Positions 25,812 to 37,263 of a stretch of 64,000 nucleotides of DNA are shown here, one piece after another; position 1 is the stretch's first letter; each line of letters starts with the position of its first letter. The DNA comes from an uncultured Ruminococcus sp. (GTDB lineage: Bacteria > Bacillota > Clostridia > Oscillospirales > Acutalibacteraceae). The stretch lies in assembly GCA_902766885.1 (NCBI GenBank), contig CACXFS010000018.1, positions 1 through 64,000 of the forward strand, written 5' to 3'. A program made the position numbers and the translations under genes. A model generated the notes under the pieces. The model was not told the DNA's origin. It made no database searches and saw only the letters and a list, made by a program, of their open reading frames with translations.

Positions 25812-27692
25812 ATGGCGAAGAAACAGTTTAAATCAGAGTCAAAAAGACTTCTTGACCTGATGATTAACTCAATTTATACTCATAAGGAAATTTTCCTGCG
25901 TGAGATTATCTCAAACGCAAGTGACGCTATCGACAAGCTTTGCTTTATCTCGCTGACCGACGACAAGGTCGGAATGGACAGAAGCGACTTTAAAATTACA
26001 ATCAATGCCGACAAGGACAACCGCACCCTTACAATTACCGATAACGGAATCGGTATGGATAAGGACGACCTCGAAAACAACCTCGGCACAATCGCATCTT
26101 CCGGCTCATATAAATTCAAGCAGGATATGGAAGAAAAGCAGGACGATATTGACATTATCGGACAGTTCGGCGTAGGTTTCTATTCTGCGTTTATGGTTGC
26201 AAAGAAAATCACCGTCAACACAAAAAAGTACGGCTGTGAAACAGGCTACTGCTGGCAGTCAAGCGGTGCAGACGGCTACACAATCAAGGAAATTGAAAAG
26301 GATGCTCCCGGTACTGAGATTATTCTTGAGCTTAAGGACAACACCGAGGAAGAAAACTACGACGAATTCCTCGAGCAGTACAGAATTCAGGGACTTGTCA
26401 AGAAGTATTCCGACTATATCCGTTACCCGATTTTAATGGATATGAAACGCAGCAGAGTTAAGGAAGAAACAAAGGACAGCGAAAATCCCGAGTACGAGGA
26501 GTACACCGAAACCGAAACTCTCAACAGTATGGTGCCAATCTGGCAGCGCCCCAAAAAGGACGTTGAGCAGGAGGAGTACGACAAGTTCTATCAGGAAAAG
26601 TTTATGTCAATGGACAAACCTCTTAAAACAATCGTAACCTCCGTTGAGGGCGTTGTTACATACAAGGCTTTGCTGTTTATCCCGTCCTCCGCTCCGTACG
26701 ACTATTACACAAAGGAGTACAAGAAGGGACTCCAGCTCTATTCAAGCGGCGTCCTTATTATGGACTGCTGTGAGGAGCTTTTGCCTGAGCACTTCCGCTT
26801 TGTAAGAGGTATTGTTGACACAGCTGATTTGTCGCTCAACATTTCAAGAGAAATGCTCCAGCACGACCGTCACCTGCTTACAATTGCACAGAACATTGAA
26901 AAGAAAATCAAAAACGAGCTTACCTCAATGCTTGCAAATGACCGTGAAAACTACGAAAAGTTCTTCTCTGCATTCGGCAGACAGCTCAAATACGGCGTCG
27001 TTTCCGACTACGGTATGCACAAGGACGAGTTACAGGATTTACTTATGTTCTATTCCTCAACCGAAAAGAAGCTTGTAACGCTTTCCGAGTACGTTGACAG
27101 AATGAAAGAGGATCAGAAGTTCATCTACTTTGCAACAGGCGAAAACGCCGCCGCGATCGACACACTTCCGCAGACTGAGCTTTTGCGTTCAAAGGGCTTT
27201 GAAATCCTCTACTGCACAGAGGACGTTGACGAGTTCACGCTCCAGTCGCTTATGCAGTACAAGGAAAAGAAGTTCTGCTCAGCAACAAACGACGACCTCG
27301 GAATTGAGAACGAGGAAAAAGAGGAAGAAGAAAAGGACAGCAGTGCATTGCTCACATTTGTCAAAGAAACTCTCGGCGACAAGGTAAGCGAGGTTACAGC
27401 ATCTAAAAAGCTTGTTTCTCACCCCGTTTGTCTTACTGCAAAGGGCGGAATTTCGTTTGAAATGGAAAAGTATTTTAACTCCGTTCAGCCCGACTCGGGT
27501 ATGAAGGCTCAGAGAGTGCTTGAGCTCAACCTCTCGCACCATGCAGTTAAGACAATGGAGGAGCTTATCCAGACAGATATTGAAAAGGCAAAGAAGTATG
27601 CAGAGGTGCTTTATTGTCAGGCACTCCTTATTGCAGGACTTCCGCTTGAAAATCCGTCGGAATACACCGACCTCATTTGCTCTATTATTTAA
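25812..27692 (+). CDS. htpG: Molecular chaperone HtpG (Hsp90)
   Basis: A 626-residue Hsp90. The N-terminal ATPase carries LREIISNASDAIDKL, TITDNGIGMDKDDL and GQFGVGFYSAFMV. The middle domain has LNISREMLQHDRHL. The C-terminal dimerisation part lies after an acidic stretch at about 495-510 (NEEKEEEEKDSS). It is cytosolic and assists folding under stress. The gene is monocistronic with its own promoter and terminator. AAGGAAG precedes the ATG. Confidence 0.97.
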   Translation: MAKKQFKSESKRLLDLMINSIYTHKEIFLREIISNASDAIDKLCFISLTDDKVGMDRSDFKITINADKDNRTLTITDNGIGMDKDDLENNLGTIASSGSYKFKQDMEEKQDDIDIIGQFGVGFYSAFMVAKKITVNTKKYGCETGYCWQSSGADGYTIKEIEKDAPGTEIILELKDNTEEENYDEFLEQYRIQGLVKKYSDYIRYPILMDMKRSRVKEETKDSENPEYEEYTETETLNSMVPIWQRPKKDVEQEEYDKFYQEKFMSMDKPLKTIVTSVEGVVTYKALLFIPSSAPYDYYTKEYKKGLQLYSSGVLIMDCCEELLPEHFRFVRGIVDTADLSLNISREMLQHDRHLLTIAQNIEKKIKNELTSMLANDRENYEKFFSAFGRQLKYGVVSDYGMHKDELQDLLMFYSSTEKKLVTLSEYVDRMKEDQKFIYFATGENAAAIDTLPQTELLRSKGFEILYCTEDVDEFTLQSLMQYKEKKFCSATNDDLGIENEEKEEEEKDSSALLTFVKETLGDKVSEVTASKKLVSHPVCLTAKGGISFEMEKYFNSVQPDSGMKAQRVLELNLSHHAVKTMEELIQTDIEKAKKYAEVLYCQALLIAGLPLENPSEYTDLICSII

Positions 27693-27712
27693 AACAGAAA
27701 GCTATAATTAAA

Positions 27713-27743
27713 ACCGCCGTTTAGTTTTGAACGGCGGCTTTTT
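27713..27743 (+). terminator. htpG terminator
   Basis: ACCGCCGTT pairs with AACGGCGG(C), followed by a CTTTTTAT tract. Confidence 0.88.
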
Positions 27744-27775
27744 ATATTAGTTTGTAGAGTGAAGTGTGGAGTTTT

Positions 27776-28143
27776 GGTCGAGTGAATAGCTTGCAATAAT
27801 TCAAAAGTTTAATGCCCGAATTAATTTATATGCGGCGTTGCCGCAGGCAAGTATTTTATTTGTTTTTATCTCAAATGTAGGGAACGGTCTTGACCGTTCC
27901 GATTACCCATAGGTTAGCTGTAATCCTGCGGAACAGTCAAGACTGTTCCCTACACTGTTGTGCATTACTATAATGATTATAAAATTAAAATTCAATTTTT
28001 GCGAACGGGACGTCTGGGAAGCCGTCCCCTACGGATATAGAGGAAACGTTTGAAATATAGCAACATAAAATCAACAAACAAACATTTCCAAACAATACGC
28101 ACTATTATAAATTCGGAAATTTGCGTGTCGAGGCACTCGACCG
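27776..28143. repeat. REP-type repeat cluster C
   Basis: Between htpG and rpoB. Parts in order: a roughly 75-base segment starting GGTCGAGTG and ending in a GCGGCGTTGCCGC palindrome (27776-27850); and a GTAGGGAACGGTC hairpin (27877-27900) with an inverted mate (27930-27954). Next come an inverted GGGACG..CGTCCCCTAC hairpin (28007-28032), a segment matching 16770-16808 inverted (28082-28119), and the TCGAGGCACTCGA palindrome (28122-28143). Confidence 0.85.
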
Positions 28144-28220
28144 ACCATTAACTACACACCCAAAGTCCTATACTAAAAATAATAAACGCTGTCGGGTGTT
28201 TCTTTTGACATAAAAATAAA

Positions 28221-28249
28221 CTCCAAAGGAAATTATTTTTCCTTTGGAG
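28221..28249. other. Perfect 12-bp hairpin of unknown role upstream of the rpoB promoter
   Basis: CTCCAAAGGAAA, loop TTATT, then TTTCCTTTGGAG. No T-run follows on the plus strand, so it is not a standard terminator for htpG, which already has one. Confidence 0.6.
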
Positions 28250-28310
28250 AACTAAAACCAAAAAATTTTAAAAATTCTTAAAAATCGGCTCAATTTCCTT
28301 AAATATCCTC

Positions 28311-28339
28311 TTGACAACTTGATAACTTCGCTATAAAAT
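28311..28339 (+). promoter_or_regulatory. rpoBC promoter
   Basis: TTGACA, 17 bases, TAAAAT (28334-28339). It implies a leader of roughly 180 nt before rpoB. I see no recognisable riboswitch in that leader. Confidence 0.75.
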
Positions 28340-28523
28340 AGTAAAATGTACCATAATGGGGATATGTACCGACGAGGTAGGAAATTTTTTGAAAAACACA
28401 ACTTAACAAGGGGATATTATCACAAATAATTCTTTGTGTCAAGATGTTTTTTATTACACTTTTTTTACTTTTACTCACAGTCGGAATATTACCGTTTTAA
28501 AATATTTAAGGAGTGATAAGCCT

Positions 28524-31500
28524 ATGGTAAATGTCAAACCCGTAAAGCTTGGCAACACCGAGAGAATGAGCTTTGGTAAAATCGACGAAGTAATCGATAT
28601 GCCCAACCTTATTGAAATTCAGAAAGCCTCTTACCAGTGGTTTCTTGATGAAGGTCTTAAGGAAGTATTTAAGGACGTGTCGGGTATCACCGATTACCAG
28701 AACAACCTCGTTCTTGATTTTATTGATTACACCCTTGACGTGGATCATCCGAACTACAGCGTTATCGAATGTAAGGTGCGTGACGCAACATATTCGGCAG
28801 CTCTGCGTGTAACTGCAAGGCTCTTAAATAAGTCGACGGGCGAAATTAAGGAAAGCAACGTGTTTATGGGTGATTTCCCGCTTATGACTCCGAGCGGAAC
28901 ATTCGTAATCAACGGTGCGGAGCGTGTTATTGTATCACAGCTCGTAAGAAGCCCCGGCGTATATTATAAAATGGACCACGACAAAACAGGTAAGGAGCTT
29001 TACTCAACAACCGTAATTCCTAACCGCGGTGCGTGGCTTGAATATGAAACAGACGTAAACGACGTTTTCTATGTTCGTATCGACAAGAACAGAAAGCTTC
29101 CCGTTACTTCATTTATCAGAGCGCTCGGCTTGGGCACTGACGCTGAAATTCTTGAATTTTTCGGCGACGACGAGAGAATGAAAGCTACAATCGAAAAGGA
29201 TCAGGCAACAAACGTTGAAGAAGGTCTTATCGAGGTTTACAAAAAGCTCCGTCCGTCAGAGCCTCCGACAGTTGACAGCGCAAGAACTCACATCAACAAT
29301 CTGTTCTTTGACCCCAATCGTTACGATATGTCAAGGGTCGGCAGATATAAATACAACAAAAAGCTCGGTATTGCAAACCGCCTTGAGGGACAAATCCTTT
29401 CAGAACCTATTGCAAACCCCAGAACAGGCGAGGTTATGGCTCTGCGTGATGAGAAGATTTCAAAGGAAAAGGCTTTGGAAATTGAAAACGCAGGTGTAAA
29501 CGTAGCTTATGTAAAGGCTGCTGACGAAACAATCGTAAAGATTATTTCAAACGGTATGGTAGACATAAATTGCTATGTTGACTTTGACGCTGAGGCTGAG
29601 TGCGAAATTAAGGAGAACGTTCGTTTTGACGTTCTCTGCGAAATTCTCGACAGCGCATCAAACGAAGATGAGCTTAAAGAAATGCTCCGTGAGCGTGCAG
29701 CAGAGCTTGTTCCCAACCACATTACCGTTGAGGACATCTTTGCTACAATCAACTACCTCAACTGCGTTGCACACGGCGTAGGAAACACCGACGATATCGA
29801 CCACCTTGGCAACAGACGTATCCGCAGTGTAGGCGAGCTCTTGCAGAATCAGTTCAGAATCGGTTTTTCAAGACTTGAAAGAGTTGTAAGAGAGAGAATG
29901 ACAACCCAGTCACAGGATATGGACTCGCTTTCTCCTAACTCACTTATTAATATACGTCCCGTAACAGCGGCAATCAAAGAGTTCTTCGGTTCATCTCCGC
30001 TGTCGCAGTTTATGGACCAGACAAACCCGCTTGCAGAGCTTACTCACAAGCGTCGTCTTTCAGCCCTCGGTCCCGGCGGTCTTTCACGTGACCGTGCAGG
30101 ATTCGAAGTTCGTGACGTTCACTACACCCACTACGGCCGTATGTGTCCTATCGAGACTCCTGAAGGACCAAACATCGGTCTTATCTCATACCTTGCTTCT
30201 TTTGCAAAAATCAACAAATACGGCTTTGTTGAGGCTCCTTTCCGTAAGATTGACAAGGAAACGGGCGTTGTAACCGACGAGGTTGTATATATGACAGCAG
30301 ACGTTGAGGATAACTACTATGTTGCTCAGGCTAATGAGCCTCTCGACGAAAACGGCAGATTTGTTCATTCAAGAGTTGTCGGACGTTACCTTGACGAGTT
30401 CGTCGAGCTTCCTCCCGACAGATTTGACTATATGGACGTATCGCCTAAGATGGTTGTATCCGTTGCTACGGCAATGATTCCGTTCCTCGAAAACGACGAC
30501 GCAAACCGTGCTCTTATGGGTGCGAACATGCAGCGTCAGGCTGTACCGCTTCTCCGTTCAGAGGCTCCTATTGTCGGAACAGGTATGGAATACAAGGCAG
30601 GCACAGACTCAGGCGTTTGTATTCTTGCCGAGGAAGACGGTGTTGTAATGAGCGTTGACGCCCGCAACATCCGTGTTCAGTACGACTCGGGCAGAGTTCA
30701 GGACTTTGAGGTTATCAAGTTCTTGCGTTCAAACCAGGGCACGTGCTTCAATCAGCGTCCTATTGTTGAAAGAGGACAGCGTGTCAAGAAAGGCGAGGTT
30801 CTCGCAGACGGACCTGCAACCGACAACGGCGAAATTGCACTCGGTAAAAACGCTCTCATCGGCTTTATGACATGGGAAGGCTACAACTACGAGGACGCCG
30901 TACTTATCAACGAAAAAATTGTTCGTGACGATGTTTACACCTCAATCCACATTGAGGAATATGATACAGAGGCAAGAGATACAAAGCTCGGCCCGGAAGA
31001 AATTACAAGAGATATCCCGAATGTCGGCGAGGACGTACTCAAGTACCTCGACGAGGACGGTATCATTCAGATTGGCTCCGAGGTTAAGGCAGGAGATATT
31101 CTCGTAGGTAAGGTTACTCCTAAGGGTGAAACCGAGCTTACAGCAGAGGAAAGACTTCTCCGTGCAATCTTCGGTGAAAAGGCAAGAGAAGTAAGAGATA
31201 CTTCTCTGCGTGTGCCCCACGGCGAATGCGGTACTGTTGTTGACGTTAAGGTATTCACACGTGCAGACAGCAGAAACGAACTTCAGCCCGGTGTTAACAA
31301 GGTAGTAAGAGTTTACCTTGCACTCAAGCGTAAAATCAGCGTAGGCGACAAGATGGCCGGACGTCACGGTAACAAGGGTGTCGTTTCAAGAATCCTCCCC
31401 GTTGAGGATATGCCCTTCCTTCCCGACGGTACTCCGCTTGACATCGTGCTCAACCCCTTGGGCGTACCTTCACGTATGAACATCGGTCAGGTGCTCGAGG

Positions 31501-32246
31501 TTCACCTCGGCTATGCTGCTAAGGCACTTGGCTGGAAGATTATGACTCCCGTATTTGACGGCGCACACGAGCAGGACATCTTTACTGCTCTTAAAGACGC
31601 AGGCTACAGCGAGGACGGTAAGACATGGCTTATCGACGGACGTACAGGCGAACGCTTTGACAACCCCGTAACGGTAGGTTATATGTACTACCTCAAGCTG
31701 CATCACCTCGTTGATGAAAAAATCCACGCAAGAAGCACAGGTCCTTACTCTCTCGTTACACAGCAGCCTCTGGGCGGTAAAGCTCAGTTCGGCGGTCAGC
31801 GTTTCGGTGAAATGGAAGTTTGGGCGCTTGAGGCTTACGGCGCAGCTTATACACTTCAGGAAATTCTTACCGTTAAGTCGGACGACGTTGTAGGACGTGT
31901 AAAGACTTACGAGGCTATCGTAAAGGGACAGAATATTCCTGCACCGGGTATTCCTGAATCATTCCGAGTTCTTATCAAGGAGCTCCAGTCGCTTGCTCTT
32001 GACGTTCGTGTGCTTGACAGCGACGGCGATGAGATTGACATCAAGCAGAAGTTTGACGAGGACGAGGATATTGCAGAGGCAACAGCACCGTCAGAATTTG
32101 AAGAAGAAAACGTTATGACCTCAATGGATGGCTATACGCTTGACGAGGGCGGCGAAGAAGGCAATATGTTCGACGAATCCCTTGCCGACGAAGAAGCCGA
32201 GGACGATTACTTTGATTTTGACGATTTCGGCAACGATGAAATGTAA
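28524..32246 (+). CDS. rpoB: DNA-directed RNA polymerase subunit beta
   Basis: A 1240-residue beta subunit. Landmarks are [20 protein letters not shown], the rifampicin-pocket region [44 protein letters not shown] and [14 protein letters not shown] roughly 45-residue acidic C-terminal tail is typical of Clostridia. The frame opens at 28434, but AAGGAG at 28508-28513 places the start at ATG 28524 ([10 protein letters not shown]). The residues in the rifampicin region look wild type. rplJL is not immediately upstream. Instead there is a repeat cluster and then htpG. Confidence 0.97.
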   Translation: MVNVKPVKLGNTERMSFGKIDEVIDMPNLIEIQKASYQWFLDEGLKEVFKDVSGITDYQNNLVLDFIDYTLDVDHPNYSVIECKVRDATYSAALRVTARLLNKSTGEIKESNVFMGDFPLMTPSGTFVINGAERVIVSQLVRSPGVYYKMDHDKTGKELYSTTVIPNRGAWLEYETDVNDVFYVRIDKNRKLPVTSFIRALGLGTDAEILEFFGDDERMKATIEKDQATNVEEGLIEVYKKLRPSEPPTVDSARTHINNLFFDPNRYDMSRVGRYKYNKKLGIANRLEGQILSEPIANPRTGEVMALRDEKISKEKALEIENAGVNVAYVKAADETIVKIISNGMVDINCYVDFDAEAECEIKENVRFDVLCEILDSASNEDELKEMLRERAAELVPNHITVEDIFATINYLNCVAHGVGNTDDIDHLGNRRIRSVGELLQNQFRIGFSRLERVVRERMTTQSQDMDSLSPNSLINIRPVTAAIKEFFGSSPLSQFMDQTNPLAELTHKRRLSALGPGGLSRDRAGFEVRDVHYTHYGRMCPIETPEGPNIGLISYLASFAKINKYGFVEAPFRKIDKETGVVTDEVVYMTADVEDNYYVAQANEPLDENGRFVHSRVVGRYLDEFVELPPDRFDYMDVSPKMVVSVATAMIPFLENDDANRALMGANMQRQAVPLLRSEAPIVGTGMEYKAGTDSGVCILAEEDGVVMSVDARNIRVQYDSGRVQDFEVIKFLRSNQGTCFNQRPIVERGQRVKKGEVLADGPATDNGEIALGKNALIGFMTWEGYNYEDAVLINEKIVRDDVYTSIHIEEYDTEARDTKLGPEEITRDIPNVGEDVLKYLDEDGIIQIGSEVKAGDILVGKVTPKGETELTAEERLLRAIFGEKAREVRDTSLRVPHGECGTVVDVKVFTRADSRNELQPGVNKVVRVYLALKRKISVGDKMAGRHGNKGVVSRILPVEDMPFLPDGTPLDIVLNPLGVPSRMNIGQVLEVHLGYAAKALGWKIMTPVFDGAHEQDIFTALKDAGYSEDGKTWLIDGRTGERFDNPVTVGYMYYLKLHHLVDEKIHARSTGPYSLVTQQPLGGKAQFGGQRFGEMEVWALEAYGAAYTLQEILTVKSDDVVGRVKTYEAIVKGQNIPAPGIPESFRVLIKELQSLALDVRVLDSDGDEIDIKQKFDEDEDIAEATAPSEFEEENVMTSMDGYTLDEGGEEGNMFDESLADEEAEDDYFDFDDFGNDEM

Positions 32247-32258
32247 GGAGGAAGTACA

Positions 32259-35200
32259 ATGATAGATAATAATGTTTTTGACTCAATAAAAATCGGACTT
32301 GCTTCCCCTGATCAGATAAGAGCGTGGTCTTACGGCGAGGTTAAAAAGCCCGAAACCATCAATTACCGTACACTCAAGCCCGAACGTGACGGTTTGTTCT
32401 GCGAGCGTATTTTCGGACCTACAAAGGACTGGGAATGCCACTGTGGAAAGTACAAGAGAATCCGTTTCAAGGGCAAGGTATGCGACCGCTGCGGCGTTGA
32501 AGTAACACGTGCAAAGGTAAGACGTGAGCGTATGGGTCACATTGAGCTTGCTGCTCCTGTTTCACACATCTGGTATTTCAAGGGTATTCCTTCAAGAATT
32601 GCCCTTATGCTTGATATTTCTCCTAAGGCACTTGAAAATGTACTTTACTTTTCACAGTACATTGTTACCGATCCCGGCGACTGCCGTGACCTTGCAAAGC
32701 TCCAGTGCCTTTCCGAAAATGAATACAATGATATGCGTGAAAAGTACGAGGACGATTTTGAGGCAGGAATGGGCGCTGAGTCCATCAAAAAGCTTCTTGA
32801 AGAAATCGATTTGGAGGCACTTTCCGCACAGCTTAAGGAGGAGCTTGAAACAGCGTCCGGACAGAAAAGAGTTCGTCTTTTAAAGCGTCTTGATGTTGTA
32901 GAAAGTTTCAGACTGTCGGGCAACCGTCCCGAATGGATGATTCTTGACGTTGTTCCGGTAATTCCGCCGGATATCCGTCCTATGGTTCAGCTCGACGGCG
33001 GACGTTTTGCAACTTCCGACTTAAACGACCTCTATCGCCGTGTTATCAACAGAAACAACAGACTTAAAAAGCTTCTTGAGCTCAATGCGCCTGAAATCAT
33101 CATCCGCAACGAGAAGAGAATGTTACAGGAATCTGTTGACGCACTTATCGACAACGGCAGGAGAGGCAGACCCGTAACAGGCCCCAACAACCGTGCACTC
33201 AAGTCACTTTCCGATATGCTTAAAGGTAAGCAGGGACGCTTCCGTCAGAACCTTCTCGGTAAGCGTGTTGACTACTCGGGACGTTCGGTTATCGTTGTAG
33301 GTCCTGAACTCAAAATGTACCAGTGCGGTCTCCCCAAGGAGATGGCTCTTGAACTGTTCAAGCCGTTTGTTATGAAACGCCTTGTTGAAACAAAGGCTGA
33401 ACAGAATATTAAATCAGCAAGAAAAGCAGTTGAGCGTGCAAAGGACAACGTATGGGACGCTCTTGAAGTTGTAATCAAGGGACACCCCGTACTCCTTAAC
33501 CGTGCGCCTACACTTCACCGTCTCGGTATTCAGGCTTTCGAGCCCGTACTCGTTGAAGGACGTGCGCTTAAGCTCCATCCGCTTGTATGTACGGCTTACA
33601 ACGCTGACTTCGACGGCGACCAGATGGCTGTTCACGTTCCGCTTTCGGCTGAGGCTCAGGCAGAGGCAAGATTCCTTATGCTTGCCGCTAACAACCTGCT
33701 CAAGCCCTCTGACGGTCAGCCTGTTGCCGTTCCTACACAGGATATGATTCTCGGTTCCTACTATCTTACACTCGACAAGGACGGAGAAGCAGGAGAAGGC
33801 AAGGTGTTCCGTGACATCGACGAGGTTATGATGGCTTATCAGACCGGCGTAATCCAGCTCCACTCAAAAATCAAGGTAAGACGTGAGATGGAAATCGACG
33901 GTAAAATGGAGTCTGCACTCGTTGATACAACAATCGGTAAGATTATCTTCAACAACCCGATTCCTCAGGATTTAGGCTTTGTTGACCGCTCAATCCCCGA
34001 AAACAAATTCAAATTTGAGGTAGACTTCCTTGTAGGAAAGTCAGGACTTAAAAAGATCATCGACAGATGCATTAAAATTCACGGTACTTCAAAGACAAGT
34101 CAGGTGCTTGATGATATCAAGGCACAGGGCTACAAGTACTCAACAAAGGGTGCTATTACCGTTGCAGTCTGCGACGCTGTAATTCCTCCGCAGAAGAAGG
34201 AAATCATTGCTAAGGCTGAGGAAGAAGTAGACGTAATCCGTGATGAATATATGATGGGTCTTCGTTCCAACGAGGAGCGTTACGACGAAATTCTCCGCAT
34301 CTGGGAGAAGGCTACTAATGACGTAACCGACGCACTTCAGAAGAACCTTGACCGCTACAACCCAATCTTTATGATGGCTGATTCAGGTGCCCGTGGTAGT
34401 ATGAGCCAGATTCGTCAGCTCGCAGGTATGCGTGGTCTTATTGCCAACACATCAGGTAAAACAATCGAAATTCCGATTCGTGCTAACTACCGTGAAGGTC
34501 TTAACATTCTCGAATACTTCATTTCATCTCGTGGTGCTCGTAAAGGTCTTGCCGATACAGCGCTCCGTACAGCTGACTCGGGTTACCTTACACGTCGTCT
34601 TGTTGACGTTTCGCAGGAGGTTATCATCCGTGAGGAGGACTGCGGAACTACAGAAGGACTTGAAATCTTCGATATCAAGGCAGGCGAGTCAAACGTAATT
34701 GAAGGACTCCACGAACGTCTTATCGGTCGTTATCTGCTTGATGACTTCTGCGACTCAAACGGCAACGTGCTTGTTTCAAAGGACGTTATGATGGGCGACA
34801 AGGAAGCTGACATCATCGTAAATTCGGGTGTTGAAAGCATCAAAATCCGTTCCGTACTTTCCTGCCGTGCAAAACACGGTGCCTGCAGAAAGTGCTACGG
34901 TTCAAACCTTGCTAACCGCCAGCCCGTTACTGTCGGTGAGGCTGTCGGTATTATCGCTGCTCAGTCAATCGGTGAGCCGGGTACACAGCTTACAATGAGA
35001 ACGTTCCACACCGGCGGTGTTGCTTCTGCCGAAGATATCACACAGGGTCTTCCGAGAGTTGAGGAGCTTTTCGAAGCTCGTAAACCAAAGAGCCTTGCAA
35101 TCATCAGTGAAATCGACGGTGAGGTTCGTTTTGAAGAAATCAAGAACGCTCGTCACGCAGTAATCTACAACAAGGAAACGAGTGAGGAGAGAGCATATCT

Positions 35201-35870
35201 TATCCCGTTCGGATTCCGTGTAAAGGTGCAGGAAGGACAGCAGATTAAGAAGGGTGACAAAATCACCGACGGTGCTGTTAATCCGCATGATATTCTCGAC
35301 ATTCTCGGACCGGAGGCTGTAATGAACTACCTTATCAGCGAAGTTCAGAGTACCTACCGTTTACAGGGTGTTGAAATCAACGATAAGCACATCGAAGTTA
35401 TTGTTCGCCAGATGATGCGCAAGGTAAGAGTTGATGACGCAGGCGATACCAAGTTTATGTCAGGTCAGACCTACGACAAGAACGAGGTGCTTGCCGAGAA
35501 CGAGGAAATCAAAAAGCGTATTGCCGCAGGCGAAGAGGGACTCAGAGAGGCAACCTTTACCCAGCTTCTGCTCGGTATTACCAAGGCAGCTCTCGCAACC
35601 GACAGCTTCCTTTCAGCCGCATCGTTCCAGGAAACAACAAGAGTTCTTACCGACGCCGCAATCAAGGGCAAGGTTGACCCGCTTGTTGGCCTTAAGGAGA
35701 ACGTATGTATCGGTAAGCTTATTCCTGCCGGTACAGGTATGAGAAGATACGCTAACGTTCAGCTTGAAAGCAACGCTCCTGTAGTTGCAGAAAGCGAAAA
35801 CGAAGCTCCCGCAGAAGTAATTGAAACTCCGTCAGTTGACGAAGAAACTCCTGCTTTTGCAGAGGAATAA
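32259..35870 (+). CDS. rpoC: DNA-directed RNA polymerase subunit beta'
   Basis: A 1203-residue beta-prime subunit. It has the N-terminal zinc site ([20 protein letters not shown]), the catalytic [12 protein letters not shown] that binds the active-site magnesium, and the trigger-loop and bridge-helix region ([19 protein letters not shown]). The second zinc site is in [21 protein letters not shown] precedes the ATG, 12 bases after the rpoB stop. The alanine/glutamate-rich tail is short and variable. Confidence 0.97.
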   Translation: MIDNNVFDSIKIGLASPDQIRAWSYGEVKKPETINYRTLKPERDGLFCERIFGPTKDWECHCGKYKRIRFKGKVCDRCGVEVTRAKVRRERMGHIELAAPVSHIWYFKGIPSRIALMLDISPKALENVLYFSQYIVTDPGDCRDLAKLQCLSENEYNDMREKYEDDFEAGMGAESIKKLLEEIDLEALSAQLKEELETASGQKRVRLLKRLDVVESFRLSGNRPEWMILDVVPVIPPDIRPMVQLDGGRFATSDLNDLYRRVINRNNRLKKLLELNAPEIIIRNEKRMLQESVDALIDNGRRGRPVTGPNNRALKSLSDMLKGKQGRFRQNLLGKRVDYSGRSVIVVGPELKMYQCGLPKEMALELFKPFVMKRLVETKAEQNIKSARKAVERAKDNVWDALEVVIKGHPVLLNRAPTLHRLGIQAFEPVLVEGRALKLHPLVCTAYNADFDGDQMAVHVPLSAEAQAEARFLMLAANNLLKPSDGQPVAVPTQDMILGSYYLTLDKDGEAGEGKVFRDIDEVMMAYQTGVIQLHSKIKVRREMEIDGKMESALVDTTIGKIIFNNPIPQDLGFVDRSIPENKFKFEVDFLVGKSGLKKIIDRCIKIHGTSKTSQVLDDIKAQGYKYSTKGAITVAVCDAVIPPQKKEIIAKAEEEVDVIRDEYMMGLRSNEERYDEILRIWEKATNDVTDALQKNLDRYNPIFMMADSGARGSMSQIRQLAGMRGLIANTSGKTIEIPIRANYREGLNILEYFISSRGARKGLADTALRTADSGYLTRRLVDVSQEVIIREEDCGTTEGLEIFDIKAGESNVIEGLHERLIGRYLLDDFCDSNGNVLVSKDVMMGDKEADIIVNSGVESIKIRSVLSCRAKHGACRKCYGSNLANRQPVTVGEAVGIIAAQSIGEPGTQLTMRTFHTGGVASAEDITQGLPRVEELFEARKPKSLAIISEIDGEVRFEEIKNARHAVIYNKETSEERAYLIPFGFRVKVQEGQQIKKGDKITDGAVNPHDILDILGPEAVMNYLISEVQSTYRLQGVEINDKHIEVIVRQMMRKVRVDDAGDTKFMSGQTYDKNEVLAENEEIKKRIAAGEEGLREATFTQLLLGITKAALATDSFLSAASFQETTRVLTDAAIKGKVDPLVGLKENVCIGKLIPAGTGMRRYANVQLESNAPVVAESENEAPAEVIETPSVDEETPAFAEE

Positions 35871-35880
35871 TTTAAGACTC

Positions 35881-35909
35881 AAAGGCACATCGAAAGGTGT
35901 GCCTTTTTT
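35881..35909 (+). terminator. rpoBC terminator
   Basis: AAAGGCACA pairs with TGTGCCTTT (35898-35906), followed by TTT. Confidence 0.9.
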
Positions 35910-35938
35910 AGTCCGCTAAATAAGTCGGCGATTGACAA

Positions 35939-36300
35939 ACCTCGGTATCTCGGGAGTCATACATTTTTCTGAATTCGACGCAAGATACTACTTTACGGCA
36001 TCTATCGACCTATGGACACTCACTCTGTATCCACACAAAATTGCAACGCAATTTTTGTTAATGGGACGTGCAGGAACCCGTCCCCTACGATTGTAAAGGT
36101 AACGTTTGTAATATATCCGTAGGGGACGGCTTCCCAGACGTCCCTATGTATAAATTGTGAAACAATTTTATACATTATGGCGAACGCAGTTCGCCGCTAC
36201 AATAATAAAATTTGCGTGTCGAGGCACTCGACCGGCAACGCCGCATATAAATAAATTCGGGCAATATACTTTTAATTTATTGCAACCTATCCACTCGACC
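35939..36300. repeat. REP-type repeat cluster D
   Basis: This fills most of the 638-base gap after rpoC. Parts in order: a roughly 70-base segment repeated inverted at 60662-60733; an A/T-rich palindrome (36032-36058); and an inverted GGGACG..CGTCCCCTAC hairpin (36063-36088). Next come GTAGGGGACGGC..GACGTCCC (36119-36144), an A/T-rich palindrome (36148-36174), and GGCGAAC..GTTCGCC + GCTAC (36179-36200). It closes with the TCGAGGCACTCGA palindrome (36213-36234) and a segment ending CCACTCGACC (36233-36300). After 36300 only short AATTCCGCATT-like repeats remain. Confidence 0.85.
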
Positions 36301-36433
36301 TCAAATCCGAATTCCGCATTCCGAATTCCGCATTAAAAAAATTATCGTTTTTTATATTACTTACGGATATAATATCGTAAGCTGTAATCAGATGAATTAT
36401 TTTATAAATACTATAGCCAAAAGTATATTTTTG

Positions 36434-36442
36434 TGGTATAAT
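36434..36442 (+). promoter_or_regulatory. Extended -10 promoter of the P-loop kinase gene
   Basis: TGG directly before TATAAT (36437-36442) fits an extended -10 element. No good -35 is seen. Confidence 0.5.
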
Positions 36443-36508
36443 TTTTTGTTGTAAAATTCTGCACAATGATTTGTAATATGTTGTCTTGTGCAAAAATCGG
36501 AGCAATTT

Positions 36509-37234
36509 ATGCCAATCTATAATATTGCAGGCCTTAACATTTTAATAAACCCACTCAGTGCTGAAATTAAAAAGCGTCTTTTACCCTATATAGCTAATTC
36601 CGATTCGTTCGATTTTGAAGTGAAAGTATCGCAAAGTGAAATTGCAGATTATATTGCAAATTCAAAAGAGAACTGCAGCAGCTTTGCAGCTGAAAACACT
36701 CTTATCTTCACGAAAATCTGTAACAAGATTCTTGAAGAATATGACGGTTTTTTCTTTCATTCCTCAAGCCTTATGCTCCAAAACGAAGGTTATGTGTTCA
36801 CAGCCGTAAGCGGTACGGGCAAGTCAACTCATACGGCGTTGTGGAGAAAGCTTTTTAGAGAAAAAGTTGTGATGATTAACGACGACAAGCCGATTATCCG
36901 AAAGAAAGACGGTGTTTTCTGCGTTTACGGTACGCCTTGGATGGGAAAAAGTGATATTGGAAATAATGTAAAAGCGCCTGTCAAGGCTGTATATATTTTG
37001 CAGAGAGGCGAAGAAAACAGCGTTGAAAGAGTGAAAACGGGTGAGGTTTTCAAAAATATTCTTGAAGCTACCGTTGTACCTTCTGACAGGAAAAATATGG
37101 AGAAACTCCTGAAACTTCTTGATGAATTTTTCAGCTCTGTTTTGCTTTTCCGTCTTACCTGCAATATGGGAATTGAGGCGGCACAGATTGCATATAATGC
37201 ATCACAAAATACAGAGGCAACTCTGCTCGACTAA
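36509..37234 (+). CDS. HPr kinase-like P-loop protein
   Basis: A 241-residue protein. Walker A is in FTAVSGTGKSTHTALW near the middle, followed by VVMINDDKPII and VYGTPWMGK. This P-loop type is shared by HprK C-terminal domains and PEP carboxykinases. Small stand-alone versions occur in Clostridia with unknown substrates. CGGAG lies 6 bases before ATG 36509. The in-frame GTG at 36488 has no site. It precedes the NnrE-like gene by 29 bases, so the two are probably co-transcribed. A role in HPr phosphorylation is not supported because the N-terminal HprK domain is absent. Confidence 0.7.
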   Translation: MPIYNIAGLNILINPLSAEIKKRLLPYIANSDSFDFEVKVSQSEIADYIANSKENCSSFAAENTLIFTKICNKILEEYDGFFFHSSSLMLQNEGYVFTAVSGTGKSTHTALWRKLFREKVVMINDDKPIIRKKDGVFCVYGTPWMGKSDIGNNVKAPVKAVYILQRGEENSVERVKTGEVFKNILEATVVPSDRKNMEKLLKLLDEFFSSVLLFRLTCNMGIEAAQIAYNASQNTEATLLD

Positions 37235-37263
37235 CGGTTGTTGCCTTAAGGGAAGTAATTACA

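Noticed and set aside
28340..28523. Riboswitch or L10-type leader before rpoB
   Set aside because: The leader is about 180 bases, but I could not match it to a known motif, and no rplJL genes are present.
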